Positions 43,278-53,000 of a stretch of DNA of 64,000 bases are shown in pieces. Numbering within the stretch: the stretch's first letter is position 1; each line of letters begins with the position of its first letter. Position numbers and translations under genes: made by a program. The notes under the pieces were generated by a model, which was given only the letters and a program-made list of their open reading frames with translations, ran no database searches and was not told the origin of the DNA. The stretch comes from Saccharicrinis sp963666825 (GTDB lineage: Bacteria; Bacteroidota; Bacteroidia; Bacteroidales; Marinilabiliaceae): contig OY763044.2 in assembly GCA_963666825.2 (NCBI GenBank), positions 5,394,001 to 5,458,000 on the forward strand, in the 5' to 3' direction.

Positions 43278-46200
43278 TCACTCTTCTTCGGTGTCAAAAT
43301 CTAAAGAATCAGGGTCAATGGTTTTATGTTGCTTTAAAATATACTCCTTTGGTGAAACCCCATAATAGGATTTAAAAGACTTTGAGAAATGGGATAGGTT
43401 TGTAAAACCAATTGCGTATGCCACTTCACTAATATTTGTTTTTTGAGTGGTAAGCAGATACGCGGCCTGTTTCATACGTATATTCTTAATCAGATCCCTT
43501 GCAGATTGGTTTGTGAGTTCTTTTAATTTGCGATGCATATGAACCCTGCTTATTCCAATTTCATCAGCCAGCATTTCAACGTTCAGGTTATTATCTGCAA
43601 TATTATTTTTTATAACAGTCATAACCTTCTGCATGAGTACCTCATTGTGCGATTGCTGTTCGATATTTTCAATCTCAAGTTCTTCCTTAGGCTGAAGCTT
43701 TTGATAAATCCTTTTACGATTTTCAAGCATATTTGAGATAATCTTTATAAGGAATTCACTATTAAAAGGTTTAACCAGGTACATATCTGCTCCTGTTTCT
43801 ATTCCTTCGTTTTTATCCTCATCTTTTGATAAAGCAGTTAAAAGAATAAGAGGTATATGACTTGTTAAGATATTCGATTTTACCTTTTTACAGAAGGTAA
43901 TTCCATCCATACGTGGCATCATAATATCGCTGATGATCAGATCCGGTTGTTCATCATGTAAAATAGCAAAAGCTTTTTCCCCGTCTTCGCAAGCAATAAC
44001 CTTGTAATAAGCAGATAATTCATCAACCAGATAATTTCTGATATCCACTTCATCATCCACAACCATAATCTTTTGGTTTGATTTTGGTTTAAGGGATTCA
44101 TTAGTTCTTAATTTATCAGCGGTCTTTTGTGGTATGAATTCGCTATGTGTTGGCAAGGTGTTATTTTGGGTAACCAAATCGTCTTTAGGTAAATGTTTGT
44201 TTCCGGTTGGGATTAAAACCACAAATGTACTACCAGGTCTGTCTTTTCGGTTTTCTACATAAATATCTCCTTTATGAAGCTGAACAAGAGACTTTGAAAG
44301 ATGCAATCCAATACCAGTTCCTCCTGCATGTCTTGTTTCATCTGAGTTAACCTGGTAAAAGCGATTAAATATCCGGTCTAATTCAGATTCTTTAATTCCG
44401 ATTCCAGTATCACTAACTTCTATTTTAACAAAATCATGCAGTGATGATTTTTTATTTTTAATCGTTTGTCTTGATATTTTTATATCGATTGCCCCATCAG
44501 CAGGTGTAAACTTAAATGCGTTGGATAATAAATTAAAAATTACTTTTTCAAAGTTTAAGGAATCAATCCATACCTCAATATCCGGGTCTTCTGTTTTAAC
44601 AGATAATGATATTTTTTTATCTGTTGCAAACGACTCAAATGAGTTTGTAATCTGACTGATAAAATTATAAATGTTTGTAGGTTGATATTTCATTAATATC
44701 TGTCCTTTATCAATCTTTCTGATATCCATCATTTGTCCAACCAAACGGAGTAATCGATTTGCATTCTGTTGCATTAAAAGATACAATCGTGAGGTTTTGG
44801 AATCGCTTTCTTTTTGAATCAGCTTTTCCAGAGGATCAATAATTAATGAAAGGGGCGTTTTAATTTCATGAGATATATTAATGAAAAATTGCATTTTCAT
44901 CTCATTCACTTTCTCCGATTGTTGATGTCTTACCTTTTCCATGTAAAACAATACCACGGCATAAAAGAATAAACCAACCAGAATTGTCCATAGTATTTTT
45001 GCAAGCATTGTTTTATACCATGGAGGGTAAATAATGATGGTTAACTCTCTTTCCTTTGAATATTGTTTTTTATCCACAGCTCTTACATGAAACTTATAAA
45101 TACCATGATTCAGGTTTGTATAAGTTGCTCTTCGGTTTTGAGAATTTGTAGTATGCCATTCAAGGTCAAAACCCTTCATCATATATTCGTATGAAACACG
45201 CGATTGGTTTGCAACCTCAGTAGAAGTAAAGCCAATTGTAAAAACGTTGTCCTCTTCTTTTATTTTAATGGTGTCAGCCAGTACAATTGATTTATCAAGG
45301 ATGATATGTTTACCTGTTTTATCTCCGATTTTAATATATCTGTTTGATAATATAAACTCGGTTAAAACAACATCCTTTAATTCTCGTTTGTAATTTATAT
45401 AGTCTCTTTTAATCTGAGTAATTCCGTTTATTCCACCAAAAAACAATTCATTATTTTCGGTTTTGCATACTGCATTGCGCGAAAATTCATTTGCCTGAAT
45501 ACCATCAAATGAGTAGTAATTTGTAAATGATTCATCCTTGGGATTAAATCTGGAAAGTCCTTTATGAGTGCTAATCCAAAGTTGGTTATATTCATCTTCT
45601 TCAATCGCACAAACTGCATTATTACAAATACCATCTTCGGTGGTATAGAACTTATGCTGCATCGTAATTGGATCCAGTTTTATCAAACCTTCATAGGTTC
45701 CAATCCATATATTATTATGACTGTCACTTTGAATACAGTTGACGGTGTTGTTATTAAGTAAACCGTTTTCTTCAGAATAATGAGTTAAGGTTTTATCTTT
45801 TGTATTATAAAAATAGAGACCAACATAAGAACCAAACCATATATTCTTATCCTTATCAATATGGATTGATATGATCCATTGGGGAATCTTCTTATTCAAA
45901 GAATCAGGAATGTCTAATCCTGGATAATAAATCTCTTTATCAATGTCAAATCTGTTAATTCCGTTGCCCAGGGTTGCAATAACCAGAGTGCTGTCATCGT
46001 ATCTTTCGATTGAGGTAATATTGTTGTACAGATTGTTATGAGGTCTGTCAAATTTATCATTATATGTTTTAAAGGAATCCTTGTTCTTATCGTATATAAT
46101 TAAACCATTTATATATCGACCTGCCCATAAATAAGAGTTGGTGTCATTATATATCGTAAGAATATTCTGCCCCAATAAATTTCCTTTGTTATCCTTTAGA

Positions 46201-47375
46201 GGAAGGTGTTTTACTTTCTGAGTATTCCTGTCAATATGATATAATCCATCACCATCTGTTCCAATCCATATATCTTTACTATTAGCATCAATACTGGTAA
46301 TACAACTTGAACCTATGCTATTTTTAGATATGGTATTATACCCATAGTTAATAAATATTTCAGGAGATTCAGGAATCAGGTAAAGGCCTTTTTGATATAT
46401 GCCTAGCCATATATTCCCTGCATTATCCTCAATAATAGAATGAACTTTACTTTTTTGGAAATCGAAAGAAGTATTTGAGGAAATATAGCTTTCGAGAAGA
46501 TTTGTATGAGGATTCAGTATTTTTAATCCAAAGCCATCTGTACCTACCCATAAACGCTTTTCTGAGTCAAGAAGCATGAACTTTACTGGTAAAGCTTTCT
46601 CATTGGGATTAGCAGAGTCTATTTCCTTAATAATACCCGTCTTTTTATTTAGTAAAGCCAGACCACCATTTAAAAAGCCAATATAAATATTTCCATTTCC
46701 ATCACCGCAGATACATGATACCTCATTACTAGGTAGCGAGTGTAAAGCATCGTTGTTTTCAGTATAAGAAACAATCTCATCAGTTTTTGGATTATAGGCC
46801 CTTATTCCATTATCTCTGGATCCAATCCATAAAATACCTTCCTGATCTTCATAAATATACTCAAGGAGTTCAGCATTTATTCGGTTGTTAATACTGATTG
46901 GGATATCAGCCTTCCCGGTTTCTTTGTCAATACGAATAAGTCCATTACCTGATGTTGTGAGCCATATGTTACCATTTGAATCTTCAAGGATGCAAGAAAT
47001 ATTAATATGAATAGTTGGATCTATTATAGGTAGTTTAATTTCAGAAAAGGATTCTGTTTCGTGGTTGTAAATTTGTAAGGCATTGATTTGTCCAACCCAG
47101 AGGTTACCTTTTTTATCTTCGTAAATAGCAGTTACAAAACTGTTTTTTAAAGAGTTTTGAAGATTGTTATTCAGATAAGATTTAAAATTGATTCCATCAA
47201 AGCGGTTTAAGCCATCTTCGGTAGCTACCCAAATAAATCCCTGATGATCCTGAAATACTTCATTTATTAAACTGTTGGATAATCCTTCATTAGAATCAAA
47301 TAACTTTTTTTGTTGTGCAAAAGCTACACTATTTAACAATAAAAAGCATAGCAGAAGATATTTTTTCAAGGACAT
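43278..47375 (-). CDS. Hybrid two-component system regulator (HTCS) of the glucuronoxylan locus
   Basis: 1365 residues. Signal peptide (LLLCFLLLNSVAFAQ); periplasmic propeller with Reg_prop repeats (WVATEDGLNRFDG, WVGTDGFGLKIL, WIGTYEGLIKLD); Y_Y_Y domain (about 700-785); membrane helix (about 788-812). Then HisKA with NISHEIKTPL (about 834), an ATPase domain (HAGGTGIGLHLSKSLV), a receiver with ISDIMMPRMDGIT (about 1100-1215) and an AraC HTH (about 1262-1355). It is transcribed divergently from GH67, and the typical arrangement predicts that it binds a xylan fragment in the periplasm and activates the adjacent locus. Paired candidate operators lie in the intergenic region. Confidence 0.94.
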   Translation of the reverse strand: MSLKKYLLLCFLLLNSVAFAQQKKLFDSNEGLSNSLINEVFQDHQGFIWVATEDGLNRFDGINFKSYLNNNLQNSLKNSFVTAIYEDKKGNLWVGQINALQIYNHETESFSEIKLPIIDPTIHINISCILEDSNGNIWLTTSGNGLIRIDKETGKADIPISINNRINAELLEYIYEDQEGILWIGSRDNGIRAYNPKTDEIVSYTENNDALHSLPSNEVSCICGDGNGNIYIGFLNGGLALLNKKTGIIKEIDSANPNEKALPVKFMLLDSEKRLWVGTDGFGLKILNPHTNLLESYISSNTSFDFQKSKVHSIIEDNAGNIWLGIYQKGLYLIPESPEIFINYGYNTISKNSIGSSCITSIDANSKDIWIGTDGDGLYHIDRNTQKVKHLPLKDNKGNLLGQNILTIYNDTNSYLWAGRYINGLIIYDKNKDSFKTYNDKFDRPHNNLYNNITSIERYDDSTLVIATLGNGINRFDIDKEIYYPGLDIPDSLNKKIPQWIISIHIDKDKNIWFGSYVGLYFYNTKDKTLTHYSEENGLLNNNTVNCIQSDSHNNIWIGTYEGLIKLDPITMQHKFYTTEDGICNNAVCAIEEDEYNQLWISTHKGLSRFNPKDESFTNYYSFDGIQANEFSRNAVCKTENNELFFGGINGITQIKRDYINYKRELKDVVLTEFILSNRYIKIGDKTGKHIILDKSIVLADTIKIKEEDNVFTIGFTSTEVANQSRVSYEYMMKGFDLEWHTTNSQNRRATYTNLNHGIYKFHVRAVDKKQYSKERELTIIIYPPWYKTMLAKILWTILVGLFFYAVVLFYMEKVRHQQSEKVNEMKMQFFINISHEIKTPLSLIIDPLEKLIQKESDSKTSRLYLLMQQNANRLLRLVGQMMDIRKIDKGQILMKYQPTNIYNFISQITNSFESFATDKKISLSVKTEDPDIEVWIDSLNFEKVIFNLLSNAFKFTPADGAIDIKISRQTIKNKKSSLHDFVKIEVSDTGIGIKESELDRIFNRFYQVNSDETRHAGGTGIGLHLSKSLVQLHKGDIYVENRKDRPGSTFVVLIPTGNKHLPKDDLVTQNNTLPTHSEFIPQKTADKLRTNESLKPKSNQKIMVVDDEVDIRNYLVDELSAYYKVIACEDGEKAFAILHDEQPDLIISDIMMPRMDGITFCKKVKSNILTSHIPLILLTALSKDEDKNEGIETGADMYLVKPFNSEFLIKIISNMLENRKRIYQKLQPKEELEIENIEQQSHNEVLMQKVMTVIKNNIADNNLNVEMLADEIGISRVHMHRKLKELTNQSARDLIKNIRMKQAAYLLTTQKTNISEVAYAIGFTNLSHFSKSFKSYYGVSPKEYILKQHKTIDPDSLDFDTEEE

Positions 47376-47453
47376 TAATTCACATTTTTTGACTTTGCAC
47401 TAAAGTAAGAAAAAATGTTAAATCCTCTTTGGTTTTGGGCGATATAAAGGGCT

Positions 47454-47482
47454 ATGTAACGAAAAGAAAACAAATTGTTACC
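47454..47482. promoter_or_regulatory. Candidate HTCS operator, copy 1 (GTAAC-N16-GTTAC)
   Basis: A 29-bp site begins ATGTAACGAA and ends ATTGTTACC, with arms GTAAC (47456-47460) and GTTAC (47477-47481) that are reverse complements spaced by 16 bases (21 bp centre to centre). It lies between the divergent hybrid regulator and GH67 and is repeated 42 bp downstream. Confidence 0.7.
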
Positions 47483-47495
47483 AATAGCAAAGCGG

Positions 47496-47524
47496 ATGTA
47501 ACGAATGGAAAATCTATTGTTACC
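47496..47524. promoter_or_regulatory. Candidate HTCS operator, copy 2 (GTAAC-N16-GTTAC)
   Basis: The same 29-bp layout as copy 1, with arms at 47498-47502 and 47519-47523 and identical 16-base spacing. Start-to-start distance is 42 bp, four helical turns, so both copies face the same side of the DNA. It ends about 30 bases upstream of a TAATTTTG element, a position suited to an activator. Confidence 0.7.
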
Positions 47525-47554
47525 GCGGTTCTAACAAGTTTTTAACATCTATTA

Positions 47555-47562
47555 TAATTTTG
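47555..47562 (+). promoter_or_regulatory. Candidate -7 promoter element of the GH67-SusCD operon
   Basis: TAATTTTG fits the Bacteroidota -7 consensus TAnnTTTG. Only a weak -33 match is present (GTT around 47528-47530), as often seen at activator-dependent promoters. The paired sites upstream support it. The leader to ATG 47677 would be about 110 bases. Confidence 0.5.
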
Positions 47563-47676
47563 GTTTAAACAAATTAACGCATGTGAACAACTTTTAATAA
47601 CGAAAGAGAAATATGTAAACAGGTGTTAAAATACAGTGTTACATTTAAGCCTATTTTAAAAAGAAAATTAGACGAT

Positions 47677-49824
47677 ATGTATAATAAAATTTTAATCGCA
47701 TTATTAGTATTATTTATTCAATCATCTTTTTATGCTGAGATGATTAGTCAACAAAAGATTGATGGTTCAGAATTATGGTTTACTAATAAGGAGCTTAATT
47801 CAAATAATAAATTTACTTGCCCGGCTTATTTATATGTTGCAAAAAAATCTTCTACATACAATATTATTATAAAAGAGCTTAAAGAAAGTTTTCAGACCTT
47901 ATATAATAAAGAGGTGAAAATTAACAAGCGCATTAAAACAAATGGTTTGTTAATAGGTACATCTTCTCAAAAATCATTAGCAAGCTTATTTAAACCAGAA
48001 GAACTTACTCAATTAGGTAATGATGGATTTATTATAAGAACTGTGAATTCAAATACTGTAATTATTGCCAATACTGAAATTGGAGCATTATACGGTACAT
48101 ATCATTTTATTAGGTTAATTCAAACTTCAGATGACGATTTAAGCAATATCAATATTGTTGAGGTTCCATCTTATGATAGAAGGTTATTAAATCATTGGGA
48201 TAATTTAAACGGTACAGTTGAAAGAGGTTATGCTGGTCATTCATTATGGCAATGGGAAGAACTTCCAGAAACTATTAGTCCAAGATATGAAGAATATGCA
48301 AAAGCAAACGCTTCAATTGGAATTAATGGTTCTGTACTTAATAATGTAAACGCTAGTCCTGAAATATTAAAAACGGAGTATTTAAATAAAGTATCAGCGA
48401 TAGCAAAAGTATTCAGACCTTATGGTATCAAAGTTTATTTGTCAGTAAACTTTGCTTCTCCAAGTGTTATTGGTGGTTTACCTGATGCCAATCCAAAAAA
48501 AGCAGAAGTAATTCAATGGTGGAAAGATAAAGCAAAAGAGATCTATTCAATTATTCCTGACTTTGGTGGATTTTTAGTAAAAGCAAATTCAGAAGGTCAG
48601 CCGGGACCAAATGATTACGGTTGTACTCATGCAGACGGAGCAAACATGCTTGCAGATGCTTTAAGACCTTTTGGAGGAATTGTAATGTGGAGAGCATTTG
48701 TATATAATCCTAAAGGAAACGACAGATCAAAGCAATCATATGATGAGTTTATGCCTTTAGATGGTCAATTCAGAAAAAATGTAATTCTTCAGGTTAAAAA
48801 CGGACCGATTGATTTTCAACCACGTGAACCAATAAGCTCTTTATTCGGACAGTTGCAGCATACTACAATTATGCCGGAGCTACAGATAACAAAAGAGTAT
48901 TTAGGTTTTTCTGATCACCTAAGTTACTTAGGTACTTTATTTAAAGAGTTTTTAGATACAGATACCTATACAAAAGGAAGAAATACAACAGTAAGCAGAG
49001 TAACTGATGGTAGTGTTTTTAATGATTCCATTACAGCTATTGCAGGTGTTGCAAATATAGGTTTGGATACAAACTGGTGCGGACATCATTTTGCACAGGC
49101 TAACTGGTATGTTTTTGGAAGATTGGCATGGGACAATCAGTTATCAGCAAGAGAAATTTCTAAAGAATGGTTGGAACAAACATTTACTCATGATAATGAA
49201 TTTGTATCAGCAATGAGTAATGTAATGATGTTGTCGCGTGAAGCTGTAGTTAACTATATGACTCCAATCGGATTACATCACCTGATGGGGTGGAGTCACC
49301 ATTATGGACCGGAACCATGGTGTGTTGTTGAAGGAGCCCGTCCGGATTGGTTGCCAACATACTATCACAAAGCAGATAGCTTTGGAATTGGATTCGATAG
49401 GTCATCTACCGGTAGTAATGCAACAGCACAGTATGCCGAACCATTAAAATCAATGTATGATGATCCAAAACTATGCCCTGAAGAATTTTTACTATGGTTT
49501 CATCATTTACCATGGAATTATGAGCTAAATAACGGTCGTGATTTATGGAGCGAACTATGTTACAAATACAATCTTGGAGTTGAACAAGCTCAACAGTTTG
49601 AAAAAACCTGGAATACTTTACAAAACAAAGTCGATATGGATAGATTTAAGGAAGTACAACAAAAATTAGCGACACAGGTTCGTGAGGCTATTTGGTGGAG
49701 AGATGCATGTGTTCTCTATTTCCAAACCTTTTCGAATAGACCTATTCCGCAAGAGCTTTTTAAGCCCGTTCATAATTTGGAGGATTTAAAGAAATTAAAA
49801 TTTAATCTGCAACACCATAATTAG
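47677..49824 (+). CDS. GH67 alpha-glucuronidase
   Basis: 715 residues from ATG 47677, chosen because it starts a signal peptide (ILIALLVLFIQSSFYA); the frame is open back to 47623. GH67 hallmarks are WDNLNGTVERGYAGHSLWQW, SEGQPGPNDYG (Glu306), SYDEFMPLDGQF (Asp356) and NGPIDFQPREP (Glu384). Asp356 and Glu384 are 28 residues apart, like the base pair of carboxylates in characterised GH67 enzymes as I recall them. The family removes (4-O-methyl-)glucuronic acid from the non-reducing terminal xylose of xylo-oligosaccharides. The signal peptide places it in the periplasm. It is the first gene downstream of the paired operator sites. Confidence 0.95.
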   Translation: MYNKILIALLVLFIQSSFYAEMISQQKIDGSELWFTNKELNSNNKFTCPAYLYVAKKSSTYNIIIKELKESFQTLYNKEVKINKRIKTNGLLIGTSSQKSLASLFKPEELTQLGNDGFIIRTVNSNTVIIANTEIGALYGTYHFIRLIQTSDDDLSNINIVEVPSYDRRLLNHWDNLNGTVERGYAGHSLWQWEELPETISPRYEEYAKANASIGINGSVLNNVNASPEILKTEYLNKVSAIAKVFRPYGIKVYLSVNFASPSVIGGLPDANPKKAEVIQWWKDKAKEIYSIIPDFGGFLVKANSEGQPGPNDYGCTHADGANMLADALRPFGGIVMWRAFVYNPKGNDRSKQSYDEFMPLDGQFRKNVILQVKNGPIDFQPREPISSLFGQLQHTTIMPELQITKEYLGFSDHLSYLGTLFKEFLDTDTYTKGRNTTVSRVTDGSVFNDSITAIAGVANIGLDTNWCGHHFAQANWYVFGRLAWDNQLSAREISKEWLEQTFTHDNEFVSAMSNVMMLSREAVVNYMTPIGLHHLMGWSHHYGPEPWCVVEGARPDWLPTYYHKADSFGIGFDRSSTGSNATAQYAEPLKSMYDDPKLCPEEFLLWFHHLPWNYELNNGRDLWSELCYKYNLGVEQAQQFEKTWNTLQNKVDMDRFKEVQQKLATQVREAIWWRDACVLYFQTFSNRPIPQELFKPVHNLEDLKKLKFNLQHHN

Positions 49825-49854
49825 TATAATAATTAATAATCAAATTATTTTTTT

Positions 49855-52800
49855 ATGAAAAAAAGAAGTCTACACTGGAAAGAAATAATAACAACGTTAT
49901 TTTTCTTTCTATCAATACATTTTGCTGCAATGGCACAAAATGTAACCGTTCAGGGAACGGTTGTTGATACAAAAGGAGAACCACTACCGGGTGTTAGTAT
50001 TATTCTTGAAGGAACAACACAAGGAACTATCACTAACTTTGATGGGCAGTATACTATTGAAGTTCCATCTAATGGTCAATTAATTTTCCAATTTATAGGT
50101 TTTAACAGTCAAACTCTACCTGTTAACGGACAAAAAACAATAAATGTAACTCTAGCAGAAGATGTAGTTGGATTAGATGAGGTTGTAGTTGTTGGTTATG
50201 GTACTCAAAAGAAGTCTGATGTTACCGGAGCTATAGCATCAATGGATGATGAAAGCTTAAGAGAAGTAAGTTCATCAAATATTTCTAAATCACTAGAAGG
50301 TCGTGTTGCCGGTGTTGAAATGACACAAACATCTTCACGTCCAGGATCTGCAATGCAAATTCGTATTCGTGGTTCTCGTTCTTTAACTGCAAGTAATGAC
50401 CCACTTGTGGTATTAGACGGAATTCCATTTGCTGGTTCTTTACAAGATATTAACCCAGGAGATATCAAGAGTGTTGATATTTTAAAAGATGCTTCTGCAA
50501 CTGCTATTTACGGTTCTCGTGGTGCTAACGGTGTAATCTTAGTAACTACTTACAGAGGCGAAACTGGTGAAGTTAAAGCTCCAACAGTAAGCTACAATGG
50601 TTATTATGGTGTTAAAAAGTTATTAAACAGATACCCAATGATGGGTGCTGAAGATTGGTTGGCATGGAGAGAAGAAGCAGGTAATCCTTATGGATCTGGT
50701 GCTGATGAAGATACTTCTTTAGATACAGATTGGCAGGATCTTGTATTGAAAAATACAGGTACAGTAACAAGTCATGATGTTAGTGTTGCCGGATTTACAA
50801 AAGGTGGTGGATATAACTTTGGTGGAGGTTACTATGATGAAACTTCATTACTTCCAAATCAAGGCTACAAAAGATATTCTTTAAGAGCTAACTTTGATCA
50901 AAAATTAGGACAATATGTAAAAGTAGGTCTTAGCTCAATGAACTCTTATGGACTTACTAATGGTGAAACAGATGGTTTAATGGGTACTCTTTTAACTCTT
51001 TCTCCTGTTGTTAATCCTTATAATGCAGATGGTTCTATTAATGAAGGTCCATTATCTGTTAACAGTCAGGATACCTACTATAACCCATTAATGGCAAAAG
51101 GTATTGGTGACAGAAGAGTTGAAGAACGCAAAAGTTACTCTACATACAATTCTTTCTATGGTGAAGTTAAAATTCCATGGGTAGAAGGTTTAAAATACAG
51201 AGTGAACTTAGGTTTAAACTTACGCGAAAGCAACTATGGTAAATTTGATGCGGCAGAAACTTGCTACAATCAAAGTGCTTATTCTAATGCTGCAGTTGAA
51301 AATACACACATGACAAACTGGGCTCTTGAAAACTTATTATACTATGATAAGAAATTTGGAAAACACAGTGTTGGTTTAGTTGCTATGTATTCTAGTGAGC
51401 AAACTGAATATCAAAAGTCCAGAATGAGTGCAACAGATGTAACCGCTGACATGCTTCAGTATTATAATCTGGGATTATTATCTGATGATGGAGAAGTAAC
51501 TATTGATCCTAATAATCAGGTTTATTACAAAAGAGGATTATTATCTGCAATGTTCCGCGCTAACTATTCTTATGACAATAAGTATTTAGCAACATTCACT
51601 TTCCGTAAGGATGGATCTTCAGTATTAGCAGATGGACATAAATGGCATTCATATCCAGCATTCTCTTTAGGTTGGGTTATGACTCAGGAATCTTTTATGC
51701 AAGATTTAACATGGCTTAATTTCTTAAAAGTAAGAGCTGGTTACGGACAAACTTCAAATCAGGCAGTAAATCCATATCAAACTATGGGTAGTCTTGATTA
51801 TGCAAAATATAACTTTGGTTCAAGCAATGTTACAGGTTACTATGTATCAAGCTTACCTAACGAAAATTTAGGCTGGGAGTTCTCAGAAACAGTTAACTTT
51901 GGTATTGACTTCCATTTATTAAACAGTCGTTTAAGTGGTAGTCTTGAATATTATACTCAGCATACAAAAGATGTACTTGTAGCACAAAGTTTACCTGTAA
52001 CATCAGGTGTTACTGAACAGTTCTTGACAAATGCCGGTGAAACAGAAAATAAAGGTTACGAGATTTCTTTAAATGCTAAGATTATTGAAGATCTAAATGG
52101 TTTCTCTTGGGACTTTGGATTCAACCTTTATTCAAACAAAAACAAAATTACAAAGTTAGCTAGTGGTCAGGCTTACGATAAAGGTAACGGATGGTTCGTT
52201 GGTCAACCTATCGATGTTGTTTATGACTTTAAAAAATTAGGTATCTGGCAGTCTAATGAGGCTAGTGACGTTACAAAATACGAAAGTGATGGTCAGGTAG
52301 GTATGATTAAAGTTGAATATACAGGTGAGTATGATTCAAACGGTGATCCGGTTAGATATATTCAGGAAGGAACAACTTTAGATGATGATGACCGTCAAAT
52401 TCTTGGATCAGTTGAGCCAGATTGGCAAGGTGGTTTCAATACACGCTTTGGTTACAAAGGATGGGATTTATCTTTAATTGGTAGCTATAAACAAGGAGGT
52501 ATACTTGTTAGTGGAATCCACTCAGGAGCAAGTTACTTAAACTTAAACAACGGTCGTCGTGGTCAGATTGATATTGATTACTGGACTGAAAACAATCCTA
52601 CAAATGCAGCTCCAAAACCAGGAGGACCATCTAACGGAGATAATCCTAAATATGTAAGTACATTAGCATATTTCGATGCTTCTTACTGGAAGATTTCTAA
52701 TATTACTTTAGCATACAATTTCAAAAAGGACTGGCTTAAAAACCTTCATATTGATAGGTTAAGAGTTTACGCTACTGTACAAAATCCATTCATCTTCGGA

Positions 52801-52977
52801 TCGGATTATTACAAGGAAACAGGTTTAGATCCTGTCCCTAACTCAAGTAGTGATGACGCTACAACCCAGGCTGTTGTTGATGCAAGAGCAGAAGGTGTAA
52901 CAGATCGCGTAAGTGTAGTTGGATATAGTACTCCTGCAACTCGCAACGTCTTATTTGGTATAAACCTATCATTTTAA
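49855..52977 (+). CDS. SusC-like TonB-dependent outer-membrane receptor
   Basis: 1040 residues, normal for the SusC family: signal peptide ending FAAMAQ (about 28) and a carboxypeptidase-regulatory-like domain (about 30-110, GTVVDTKGEPLPGVSIILEGT). A TonB box region with DEVVVVGYGTQ precedes a plug with SLEGRVAGVEM and DASATAIYGSRGANGVI (about 115-230) and a 22-strand barrel ending NVLFGINLSF. It imports oligosaccharides from the SusD-bound surface. The substrate is probably glucuronoxylan fragments, from the neighbouring GH67/GH115/GH43. It starts 30 bases after GH67, so it is in the same operon. Confidence 0.96.
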   Translation: MKKRSLHWKEIITTLFFFLSIHFAAMAQNVTVQGTVVDTKGEPLPGVSIILEGTTQGTITNFDGQYTIEVPSNGQLIFQFIGFNSQTLPVNGQKTINVTLAEDVVGLDEVVVVGYGTQKKSDVTGAIASMDDESLREVSSSNISKSLEGRVAGVEMTQTSSRPGSAMQIRIRGSRSLTASNDPLVVLDGIPFAGSLQDINPGDIKSVDILKDASATAIYGSRGANGVILVTTYRGETGEVKAPTVSYNGYYGVKKLLNRYPMMGAEDWLAWREEAGNPYGSGADEDTSLDTDWQDLVLKNTGTVTSHDVSVAGFTKGGGYNFGGGYYDETSLLPNQGYKRYSLRANFDQKLGQYVKVGLSSMNSYGLTNGETDGLMGTLLTLSPVVNPYNADGSINEGPLSVNSQDTYYNPLMAKGIGDRRVEERKSYSTYNSFYGEVKIPWVEGLKYRVNLGLNLRESNYGKFDAAETCYNQSAYSNAAVENTHMTNWALENLLYYDKKFGKHSVGLVAMYSSEQTEYQKSRMSATDVTADMLQYYNLGLLSDDGEVTIDPNNQVYYKRGLLSAMFRANYSYDNKYLATFTFRKDGSSVLADGHKWHSYPAFSLGWVMTQESFMQDLTWLNFLKVRAGYGQTSNQAVNPYQTMGSLDYAKYNFGSSNVTGYYVSSLPNENLGWEFSETVNFGIDFHLLNSRLSGSLEYYTQHTKDVLVAQSLPVTSGVTEQFLTNAGETENKGYEISLNAKIIEDLNGFSWDFGFNLYSNKNKITKLASGQAYDKGNGWFVGQPIDVVYDFKKLGIWQSNEASDVTKYESDGQVGMIKVEYTGEYDSNGDPVRYIQEGTTLDDDDRQILGSVEPDWQGGFNTRFGYKGWDLSLIGSYKQGGILVSGIHSGASYLNLNNGRRGQIDIDYWTENNPTNAAPKPGGPSNGDNPKYVSTLAYFDASYWKISNITLAYNFKKDWLKNLHIDRLRVYATVQNPFIFGSDYYKETGLDPVPNSSSDDATTQAVVDARAEGVTDRVSVVGYSTPATRNVLFGINLSF

Positions 52978-53000
52978 TTAACTGTTAAAGAAATTTTAAT

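Noticed and set aside
43533..43736. Plus-strand frames inside the hybrid regulator at 43278-47375
   Set aside because: They are antisense to conserved HTH and receiver sequence and have no recognisable domain.
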